64,000 nt of DNA. Origin: Wuchereria bancrofti (Eukaryota > Nematoda > Chromadorea > Rhabditida > Onchocercidae). The stretch's first letter is position 1. Every line of letters starts with the position of its first letter. The notes under the pieces are model-generated. The model searched no databases. It was not told where the DNA came from and saw only the letters and a program-made list of their open reading frames with translations. This document shows positions 27,401 through 36,278 of this stretch, in pieces. The stretch lies in the NCBI GenBank assembly GCA_005281725.1, contig SSBO01000012.1, positions 9,856,012-9,920,011 of the forward strand, given 5' to 3'. Both the position numbers and the translations under genes were made by a program.

Positions 27401-29813
27401 AAAAATACATAAGGAGGAAATAAAAATTCTAGTTAAAAATTAAAATAAAAAAGGCATATATTTGAAAGATTAGCAAAAAAAGAACAATAATAATTTATTA
27501 AATTAATTAATTTCAAACATCAAAAAAAATTTGGCAAATTAAATGAAAAAATTTATGAGATTAATTAATTTTTAACATAAAAATTTTAACAAATAAAAAA
27601 AAATAAGATTTAGTGAAATGTGTGGAATGCATCGTGCAAGAAATTTTGACGATTTAAAAGACGTTATGGATAATCGAACAATCGCTGCATTACGAAGTGT
27701 TTATGATCATGTGGATGATATTGATCTCTTTCCGGGTATTATGTCTGAAAAACCACTTAAAGGTAATTTTTTAAGTAAATAAATTGTAATTTTTTATTTT
27801 TGGAAAAAATAAATTTTTCATTGAAAGAAAATTTGGAAAAAAAAAGGAAAAACGATAGCATAAAATGAATTGTTATAAATTTTTTCTTAAATGAAAATTA
27901 AAAAAACAAAGCTTGTAATTTTTATGAACTTTTTAGTGTTATTTTATGAGAAATTTTATATTTTTAACTATAATTTATGAAATAGTAATTAATTAATTTT
28001 TCCTTTTTTTTGTTGATAATTTAAGGAGCATTGGTTGGACCAATGTTGACATGCATCATTGGTGAACAATTTCAACGATTAAAGCGATGTGATCGATTCT
28101 ATTATGAAAATGATAATGCAGCAACAAGATTTACGTCTGGTTTGTTAATTTTATAATAATTTAAGACTAGTCATAAGAGAAAAAAATTGATTAGAATGTT
28201 ATTATAATTAAAATTTAATTTGATTCATACTTTCATCTAATTTCACTTGAAGATAATTGGGCTTTTTTTTGCTTGTTACCTATTATGATTTTGATCAATA
28301 TTTTTCCAATTTATTAGTTGTTAATTCTTAATAAATAAATTTTTAATAATAAAAGATAGGAAAAAAAGTTACATGTTAACAGATTAATAAAAGATGCTTA
28401 AAAATACGAATTTTGCATTGGATATCATTTGTTGTTTGTTTTGTAGTAAATATCAAATTCTTCGTCTTTAATTCTTTTATTGAGAAAGTTACTCATCATA
28501 AAAAAGAATTGAAATTTTTCAGATAAAAAGAAAAAGCGAAAAAAAAATTGAATTATCTTAGAATATCTTTTAAGTGTAAAATTTAATTTATATGGTAACT
28601 TGATGTTAATAATTTGAATTATATTTCTAAAAAGATAATGGTTACCTGAAATATTTGTCTACTTTGTATAGTATAGGAAAAAATTAAATTTTAGGATAGA
28701 TTAAATAATATAAGAAGAAAGCAAACATATATGTAACATACGTTAAAGCAAAGAAATCTTAACCTTTTTAAAATTACCACATAATGGAATAGCACAGGTA
28801 AGAGGTAAAAGTGAGTAAATTTCTTCTAACATATAATTCAGTTATTTTCGAATAAGATTTACCGCGAATATAAAAATATAAATAACCCTAATTTTTTGCC
28901 CCATAAAATATCTAAACTTTAGATCAATTAGCTGAAATACGAAAAACAACATTAAGTAAGCTTATTTGCGCAAATAGTCAATATGCGCGTCGTATTCAAC
29001 CAAATGCATTTCTCATGCCTGATGATTTAACGTTTGTTTAAATTTTATCCTTTTCAAATCGTTTGTTTGCTAAATGTACAATTTTGAAATTATTGATTAA
29101 TTAAACTTTTGATTTTTGACGAGAATTTTTCAGTTAATTAAACCAAAATTTGTGTATATTATTATTCATAATCAAAATTTATCATTTAAAATAATACACT
29201 GATATGATCAAAATTATTTCATTTCAGTAATGCACCAATGAAATGCTCTGAACTACCAGATATTGATCTTTATGAATGGCTTGATCGACGTAAATATTTC
29301 ATCATATTTTCCTTTTTCTTTTTTTTCTGAATTATAAAAAATTCAAGTAATTTATAATTTTGAAAAGAAAGTTAAATTTATTTTAAGAATTTTGTGTTGT
29401 CGATCATCGTGTTATTAACTTGGGAAGAACAAAACGTATAACACCATGTATCACATGCACATGTACTGCTGAAGGAGTACGTTTGAAATGTTTGAAATTT
29501 GTTTAACGAATTTGATGTTAGAATTCTCAAATTAAATTGAAAAAAATTTTTTTCTTATTTTAAACAAATTAAACTTTAGCCAGAATGCCATTCGATGGTG
29601 ATCGATCGTTGTGAAACATTGTTAACCGAATATCTCTTCTCAGAAGTGATTGCTGTACGTGAATATTCGTTTTTCATTTTCTTTCCTACCTCTCTCCTTG
29701 GAAAATTCCTAAAGTTTGATAGTTTTGCATAATTTAAAGATGTAACTTTTCCTTTACAGGATACCGTTTGCGTAATACAATGTTCATCAGTGATACACCA
29801 ACGAAATGGATAA
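15481..29813 (+). CDS. Secreted double-domain animal haem peroxidase (domain 1 catalytically degenerate)
   Basis: Thirty-one exons joining in frame to 1545 aa: 15481-15646, 16261-16431, 17108-17225, 17428-17642, 17931-18110, 18564-18659, 18908-19072, 19607-19800, 20159-20335, 20686-20870, 21414-21624, 22153-22305, 22983-23152, 23392-23573, 23753-23891, 24032-24312, 24482-24658, 24937-25124, 25342-25502, 25717-25876, 26005-26131, 26666-26805, 26900-26985, 27130-27273, 27614-27762, 28026-28139, 28923-29031, 29228-29289, 29388-29476, 29580-29654, 29760-29813. Order: signal peptide (about 1-19), basic RQRR, peroxidase domain 1 (about 170-740), peroxidase domain 2 (about 870-1450), then a Cys-rich tail with CxxCxC. 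Domain 2 keeps the MPO-type residues: Gln980, Asp983, His984, Arg1124, Glu1127, proximal His1228 and Asn1313. Domain 1 has Met267, Asn270, Glu271, Leu409, Leu412, Leu510 and Ile593 there, but keeps the TSFLDAS calcium loop (346-352). It is probably a secreted matrix-crosslinking or defence oxidase; the substrate is unknown. Exon 13 uses a weak acceptor (ATTAAG), chosen by alignment to domain 2. Confidence 0.92.
16727..16767. repeat. GTA/ATA trinucleotide tract in peroxidase intron 2
   Basis: A short GTA-triplet run grades into ATA triplets. It is intronic. Confidence 0.8.
21717..22126. repeat. Diverged ~200-bp tandem duplication in peroxidase intron 11
   Basis: Copy 1 (about 21717-21920) and copy 2 (about 21919-22126) share the same order of blocks: AAAAAGC(A/C)TA.., TTAGCACTTAAAATAA, a GA-rich tract, and ATAAATTTACATTT. 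Substitutions and small indels show that the duplication is old and not an assembly join. Confidence 0.75.
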
Positions 29814-29925
29814 CTGTAAATTCTTCCTGATGTATCACAGATGCAACTGCTAATAAGTTCAAAAAATGACAAATATCTGTAATTAGTGAAGTGCAATGCA
29901 GTACATTTCGTAGTAATATATAACC

Positions 29926-29931
29926 AATAAA
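29926..29931 (+). terminator. Poly(A) signal of peroxidase gene
   Basis: AATAAA lies about 110 bases after the stop codon, and a second AATAAA follows some 15 bases later. Position and spacing are normal for a short nematode 3' UTR. Confidence 0.5.
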
Positions 29932-30991
29932 TATTTTCAAATTGAATAAATACATACATCATACATCCTTGTGACAGTAAACCTACTGGAATTTCTCATT
30001 ATTAGGATGAATGTAATAGACTATAACTCAGAGTTATTACTGCAAAAGTTTATTTCATCATTAAATTCAAGTTTATACACATAATACTTTAATCCCGAGA
30101 ATCTTTCTAACATCAAAATAACGACTAAAATTTCTATTAACAATGTCAATCACTAATTCCAAAATTTCATCGGTAGCTGTAAAACAATTCATTTCTCTCA
30201 TTTCGGTAGAATTTCTTCTTGCGTAACATGATAAAAGGTGTCATAAAGTGCAAAAAAAAAAAAAGAAATACCATAATTGCACAATTATGCGAAGAGGATT
30301 GTTTAGATTAGTATATGGTACAACCGAGACAATGCTCTACAAAGAAAAAAAAGACAAATAAATAAGAGCAGAAAGGATAAAAGATGTAAATGCTCTATTT
30401 ATATAATTCTACATTTTTATGGAAAGAATGAATAAATTTTTATAAAGACGAACACCATACCAGAAAGAAGATAACATTCGGCTGATCTCACGAAAGAGGT
30501 GCAAATGCAGATCAAAGGTAATAGATCACTGAATACAAAAAGCTGTCTCAGAATTTGTGCAGCAGTAGGTTGGTATAGTGAACAGAGACATGAGTCTTAT
30601 GGAAAATCGTAAACAATAAATTGAAGAATAGACTTTTTTTATAAACAGAAATAAAACGATTTGTTCTTAACATGTAGTCTTAGAACAAATTCAAAAAGGA
30701 AGAAAATTCTCATTACCTGAGATTAGTTCTGCAAACACATGAAAAAAGTTGAGTTTAATGCAGGAAGTTTGCTGATCTTTTCTAAAATACATGAAAAAAA
30801 AAGAAGCCAAATGAGCATAATTGCAAAATAATGCACAAAGTAAAGCATAAAAATGTATAATGTAAAGAAAAGTAACCAGACAAAACGAATTCAAACACAA
30901 AAACTCGAAACTGAAAGATAAATTTAAAAACTAAAAGAAAAAATACACGTCAAATGTTTGTTTCACATTAAATAGTGAAACATAGAATTCA
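29932..30991. other. Convergent 3' intergenic region
   Basis: Lies between the 3' ends of the plus-strand peroxidase and the minus-strand coiled-coil gene. The base composition is slightly more mixed than the surrounding introns, but no exon, RNA gene or repeat was recognised. The one ORF (30691-30900, minus) is Phe/Cys/Leu-rich with no support. Confidence 0.6.
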
Positions 30992-33398
30992 TTAGCGGCA
31001 CCATCGTTTTCGTGGCTCTGCAAGAACAACATGCATAGGCTGAGTGGTCGTCTTCCACTCACGGTTTCTTAATAATTCTGGAAAAATCATGCGGAAGTCA
31101 AGTGCAATCATTTCGTCACGTATACCGTAAAGTTGAGAAAGCTGATTCTGCAACAAAAATGATTTTGAAGTTAGCTACAACTGAATATTTGAATTTGAAT
31201 GAGAAGTGAAAGTTAAACAAAAAAAAAAACTTACATCTGGACGAAGATACAGAAGACAACTGTACAAATTAGGATTCGAAATTTGCATTTCCGGCCATGA
31301 AGAAATTTGCTCAGTTCGATTAACCTCGGTGTTACTACTGTGCTGATTGAACATGCTATTGTTAATAACTAAATTTCATTTCAACACTACTGACTGGTTA
31401 AATGGCGGTGTGATAAATAAATATTGATACAGTATTACGGATCAGGCTAGTAGAAAGCTCAATAGGAAATAAAGAAAATAAAACATTTACATTTTCCTTG
31501 ACTATCAATCGCATGGAAAGTATCATTTAAGACTAATCTGCGATGAGCAAAAGCTTTTCTTAGTATTGGAGAATCATTTAGAGTTCTTGGAAAACAATTT
31601 CCTTGTCGGAAGTTTGGTATGGAAACTTTTTTAAGTCGAATTATAGGTGAGCCTTGATGTACACCACCATTTGTTTCCATCAACTGAAAAAAATATTTAC
31701 AGTAGCACATTCTGTTACAAGACTTACTCGAGTATTGAATGGTGAAATGATTAATCTGCACTTGCATATTTACATTTACTTATAAGTTGAATGGTCCCGA
31801 AAATAATTTTTCAATATTTCAGCCAACTTCCACAGCTGTTTGAGAAGAAAAGAAACCTCGACATGACCAATTTTCGTAGCTACTAATGCGGAATTATTCA
31901 AACGATCCCTGAATTCCTTTGTTCTTAGGTCCTGTTCCTGGAAACACTTTATTAAATGAACTTCCTGCTCAACATTATTCATAAAAGCAGGATGATGTTT
32001 ATAGTTCATTGAAAGTTGATTCATAATTTTTGCAAAAATCCTCATCCCTAATTCTTAAAAGTAATACTTCCATAGAAATTATGAAACACTAAGTGTTGGG
32101 TAACTCCACTGTAATTTAAGAAAAGAAATGATAAACCTTTTCTACGTGAAAAGAAATTTTACACCATACAACTAATGCGTATTTTTATAAACGAACGTAC
32201 CTGACAAGTAATCACATTTCGCATATCTCTCTCAGTCTTTTCAAAGTCATTCTGTTGCTCAACAAACCTCTGTTCGAAACTTTGATGTACTTGAATCAAA
32301 TTATCCTGCAGCAGTGCATTCTCTCTGCAAAAAATTAAAAGAAATGAAATGTGATTCTTTAAAATTTTCTCCATTCAAATGAAATCAGTAAGTTAAGAGA
32401 GAAAAGTGAAGCAAAACTGATAAACCAATTCACCGATTCAAATTTTTAACTTTATATATTAACATTTGATTTTCTCCAAGCGAATCGCCGAGCTGTTTTC
32501 TTAATCTATTAATCTGAAATCAGTCAAGTAATTTTATACACACAACAAATCAACTTTGTACTGCAGAAAAAAAGGAGAAAAAAAGACTCTTCGCTTCATG
32601 GAATAATATCAGAAACACCGGTAATAAGGGGTCATTTCAGCAAATTTCATATTGAAAAAAGCTTAATTTCTTCAAATAAACTTATGATGTCTGAAAGTTC
32701 CATTTAACTCATTCATTTATCAATGTTGGTGGTAGTTCAAGCCGCTTAACCTTAGTTGACACTATTACTGCAACTGCTGCTACCACCAAAAATTTTAGTA
32801 AATTGATGAGAATTAAAATACATTTTGCATTTGAAGAAAAATTGAAGGAAAAGAAATGCAAGAAAGAGACATCTTACTTCTTGTGTAAGCATATATACAT
32901 CTCCAGCAAATGGTATTTCATCAAACGGTTTCAGTAGACCTTCTCTCAAATTCTCCGACAAAAATGATGCTTTATCAGGCTGAGTCGGAGCAATCCAATC
33001 TAAAAATTTATGGATTAATCAAGAAAAAAATAAAAAAATTTAAAATAAAATATTTATTGTTGCTTTGCATGGAATGCAAACTGGTCTCTGGAATATTCTC
33101 ATAATCAATAAAACTACTATTCTTGTATAATGGAAGGTTATAAAACAATGGACAGATAATATAGCAGTATTTATCTAAATATCAATTAACCACCGAAAGT
33201 ATGAAAGTCTTTCATACTTGTATCATCCATAGCTTGTGACAATAACTTAGAATCATCATTATCACCATCATCTTTCTTTGTTTCTTCCACATCATTATCA
33301 CCTATTCTTGCATATTCCATCTTATCACTATCTCTTCCCCTATCTCTTATCTTCTCATCTTTCGTACATCGACGCTTTTCTGGTGGACTATTTGCCAT
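30992..33398 (-). CDS. Coiled-coil protein, 400 aa, unrecognised
   Basis: Nine exons join in frame: 33398-33191, 32999-32878, 32513-32434, 32324-32201, 31937-31780, 31755-31728, 31683-31491, 31368-31235, 31147-30992. The N-terminal 70 residues are charged and disordered, with a basic cluster (PPEKRRCTKDEK) that could be a nuclear localisation signal, followed by Asp/Lys-rich sequence. Residues about 70-210 hold long heptad-like helices (QEINRLRKQLGDSLGENQ, RENALLQDNLIQVHQ, EQRFVEQQNDFEKTERDM), probably a coiled coil. A Pro/Asn-rich middle and a compact C-terminus follow (LSQLYGIRDEMIALDF, ending RKRWCR). There is no signal peptide or membrane segment. The 28-nt exon 6 was inferred because it alone restores frame between two otherwise incompatible exons. 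I do not recognise the family; an intracellular scaffold role is only a guess from the coiled coil. Confidence 0.75.
31728..31755 (-). other. 28-nt micro-exon of the coiled-coil gene
   Basis: The segment is bounded by a GTGCAG acceptor and a GTAAGT donor. It supplies exactly the phase needed to join the exon ending at 31780 (phase 2) to the exon starting at 31683 (phase 0), adding about ten residues. Skipping it would bring in a stop codon immediately. Confidence 0.65.
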
Positions 33399-33410
33399 TT
33401 TACACTGAAA
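33399..33410 (-). promoter_or_regulatory. Acceptor 6 bases before ATG of coiled-coil gene (candidate SL trans-splice site)
   Basis: On the minus strand TTTCAG is followed by six bases and then the ATG at 33398. Such a short leader fits spliced-leader addition. Confidence 0.45.
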
Positions 33411-34328
33411 CTTTTCTAAAATCATTTATAGAAAGAATGGAAACATTTTCGTCCAAAAGAATGTGGACAATTACATGTAGAAAAACATAAACAAAGGAAT
33501 ATAACCTATTTTATGTTCTTCTCTATTTATGTATACGTAGAAAATTCCACTGAATCAATATTTCATATATAATTACCTATTAACTTGAATCTAAAACAGT
33601 TTCATACTAAAAAAAATTACGAAAAATTAAAATTACATTTAAATTTACATTAAAATTAAATTTCAGAATATTGTAGGAAATACCATTACGGAACAATATT
33701 AATTTTAAATATTAATAAGCAAATTACAATAATATTTTCTATCCATGTATTAGTTATCTTATTTAGATTTATCCTAATTCTTATCATTGCTTATTATAAA
33801 TCTAAATATTTTATTGAAAATTTTCATCCCTTCTTCTTCCTCCAAATCACTAACAAAACAATGAAGTGATTATATTTACAAAATCCTCTCTCAATCTTTA
33901 ACAATGTAATAATCTTTTGCTCCAAAAATGAAAAATTCTTGCTGATTCTCTCTCAATTACACGTTACCATTATTTTCTTCCTTTTTAATCTCTTCCACTG
34001 TTTGAATATTACTATTACTCACATCTTAATAAATCTTTGTTTCTCTTCAAAATACACTCAATCTAAGATGCAAAAATTGATGCAAAACGCTTGATAACCT
34101 CACGTATTACGATGCGTGAACCATAATAGTAACAAATTTTATCGCGTGAAGTAATCGAAAATGGTCGGTACAAAAAGTCAAAAAGTTTAGAGAAGACAAT
34201 GTTTGAAAGCTACAATTTCTTTTTTTGACGGTTCGGCCATCCTTATTCCACGTAACGTGTTAAATGACTCGGGCAACTTCGTTCCAGTTTGTTGGAAGTT
34301 TTTCTAGCTTTTACGTGTGGTGGTAGTA

Positions 34329-34590
34329 ATTTTCGTCACGTTTCTTTCACTCTTTTCACATACGTTATTTAGTCTGTTAAAAGTGATAGAGTTGTAAATT
34401 CGCTCAATTAGTTCTTTGGTTGATTGTTTAAGTTGTGACATGCATTTTTTTTTTCGTTCTTTTCCAAACGATAATAAGAATAAAGTGTGACAGATTTTCG
34501 TTACGTTTCTTTCACACCTTTGACGTACGTTCTGTTAGCTTGTAAGAAGGTCGTGGCGCGCATTTTTTCTCTTTCTTTTTCAAACGACAA
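34329..34590 (+). repeat. Imperfect direct repeat upstream of FMC1
   Basis: Copy A (34329-34475) and copy B (34494-34590) share TTTTCGT(C/T)ACGTTTCTTTCAC, then A(T/C)GTACGTT-like and GTTAG/GTCTGTTA blocks, then GCATTTTTT..CTTTTTCAAACGA. Copy A carries roughly 45 extra bases in its middle. Confidence 0.65.
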
Positions 34591-34665
34591 TTTTAATTTA
34601 ACAATTTCGATTTCAGCCAACGTTTCGATGATTTAATTTGGAGTAATTTTTTGAAGAGCGAATAA

Positions 34666-34671
34666 TTTCAG
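34666..34671 (+). promoter_or_regulatory. Acceptor 21 bases before FMC1 ATG (candidate SL trans-splice site)
   Basis: TTTCAG follows an AAT-rich stretch and is 21 bases from the start codon at 34693. It could equally be the acceptor of a 5' UTR intron. Confidence 0.4.
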
Positions 34672-34692
34672 ATTTACTACGAAAGTGACTAT

Positions 34693-35483
34693 ATGGCAAA
34701 GTGGAGGAATGGGGCACAAGCAGCCTCAATAATTAGGCATGTTATCGAAGATTTCCATAAATCTGGAATGGTAAGCAATTCCCCTATATTCAAAATATTT
34801 TATGATGTTCGGAAATGTTTCGAATATTTTAGTATAATGAAATTTTTTAGTATATCTGAAAATCACACAACACACTTATTGTTATTCGAAGATGCACTTT
34901 AGGGTATTTTAGAGGAGCCTGATATGTTCTAAACTATTTAAAAATTAGAGTTTCTGTTCATTTGAAATTTCGCTATATTACTGCAATGTAGAAACATGCT
35001 TCTGGCTTTTTAGGATCTTACTTGGAAAAAGTCGGAAAAGTCATTTCTAAAGCAGAAGGCAAATACTGAGCAAAGTAAAAAGGATGTATTACGTAATATA
35101 CCAAGAGAAGAGCATCTTTCTAATGCATACCGGCATTACCTGACCAGTACAATGCACTTGAAATCATTACAGGAGCAGTATAAGGTTAGTTTGATTTCTT
35201 TATTTGAGTCTTATGAGGGACGTTCTTTAAAAAATAAATTTCGAGAACGACTAAAATTTTTGTTGGATGGGAGTAAGAAACGATGTTTGCATTAGCATAA
35301 TACTATCAGTTCCTGCCTGAATTTGTCAGAATTGCTCATCAAAAAAGAGAATTTATTTTTAGGATATTAGATGTACAGTTTCAAAAAAAAAAAAATTTTC
35401 TTTTCCATTTCTAGGGCGGTGAACGTTCGTTAGAAGAAAGTGCCAGACTTGTTGGTCTGAAAATACCTTCTTCGAAATTGTAA
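34693..35483 (+). CDS. FMC1: FMC1 homologue, ATP synthase F1 assembly factor (105 aa)
   Basis: Three exons (34693-34770, 35014-35184, 35415-35483) join in frame to 105 aa, close to human FMC1/C7orf55 (113 aa). The last exon carries the family hallmark GGERSLEESARLVGLKIP, matching the conserved C-terminal G-E-R-S-x-E-E-S-A-x-L-V-G-L-K-[LI]-P. Upstream helices (REEHLSNAYRHYLTSTMH, LKSLQEQYK) match the helical hairpin of this LYR-related family. Known role: a mitochondrial matrix protein that helps assemble the F1 sector of ATP synthase, working with the Atp12 chaperone in yeast. The start codon lies 21 bases after a TTTCAG acceptor. The gene is divergent from the coiled-coil gene. No oddities seen. 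Confidence 0.9.
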
Positions 35484-36278
35484 TAGCTTAGTCTTTTTCG
35501 CATGAACTACATTACTTGTGATTGTGAATTTTTTTTTTTAAAGAACATAATATAAAAGTCCCTTTAATTTTTGAAATTTGCAGAAAGTTTTCGCATTATC
35601 TCCGAATTGTTGGCCTCATATTTTAACGGGTAAATTCACGGATTTTTGTAACGCGACATGTTTCTGTATAAAAATATGTATTGTTGTATGATACAGAATA
35701 TATGTATTTTCATAAAGCTTCTTTATTTTGCATGATTTAAACGATGATTGCTAATTTATACAAAATGATTCTCTTCAAAACAATGATCAAAAGAACATAA
35801 ATACCCGAAAGCCGGAAGATGATAGCGTTAATTGGAGTATTTCAAGAAAGGTTACTTAGGAATCACAGCCGTAGGCTCTTGACGCAATATTTTTGAAATA
35901 TTCTTCACAAAAGGAAAACGGGACTTTGATATGGGAAAAGAATTCTCGAATCTTGCATAACAATTGACATTACCCTCAAATATAAGCAATTTAACTTTAA
36001 AACAAAATACCCAAGTCTTGAGACAGCAAGAATTATTACGAGCATTCTTTACTATTTAATAATGTATTGTTGCAGTTTTTTTTCTTAAAGAAACATTTCT
36101 GAATACAATTAATGCTTGAGTTGTCCGTTACCAAAATTTAGGTTATATAAGTTACTCGCATGAATTTTTGTGAGTTGTTTGCCTGTTCAAAAAACTACAC
36201 AATATTGATTATTGAAAAATGAAATGAACAGTGGAATGTGTTGGAATTTGAATATTTAATGACAATATCATCATTCGA
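35484..36278. other. Convergent 3' intergenic region (FMC1 and PAN/ZP gene)
   Basis: Holds the 3' UTRs of two convergent genes. A minus-strand AATAAA (TTTATT at 35722-35727) could serve the PAN/ZP gene, about 550 bases beyond its stop. No exon or repeat seen. Confidence 0.5.

Larger units (their letters stand above)
33411..34671. promoter_or_regulatory. Bidirectional promoter region between coiled-coil gene and FMC1
   Basis: About 1.26 kb separates two divergent starts. The half nearest FMC1 (34100-34620) is less AT-rich than the rest of the window and contains an imperfect direct repeat (34329-34475 and 34494-34590) with CACGTTTCTTTCAC blocks. This is a good candidate for shared control sequence. 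No canonical TATA box could be singled out. Confidence 0.45.

Noticed and set aside
30691..30900. 69-codon minus-strand ORF downstream of the coiled-coil gene
   Set aside because: Phe/Leu/Cys-rich with no similarity or splice evidence; it lies in the likely 3' UTR.
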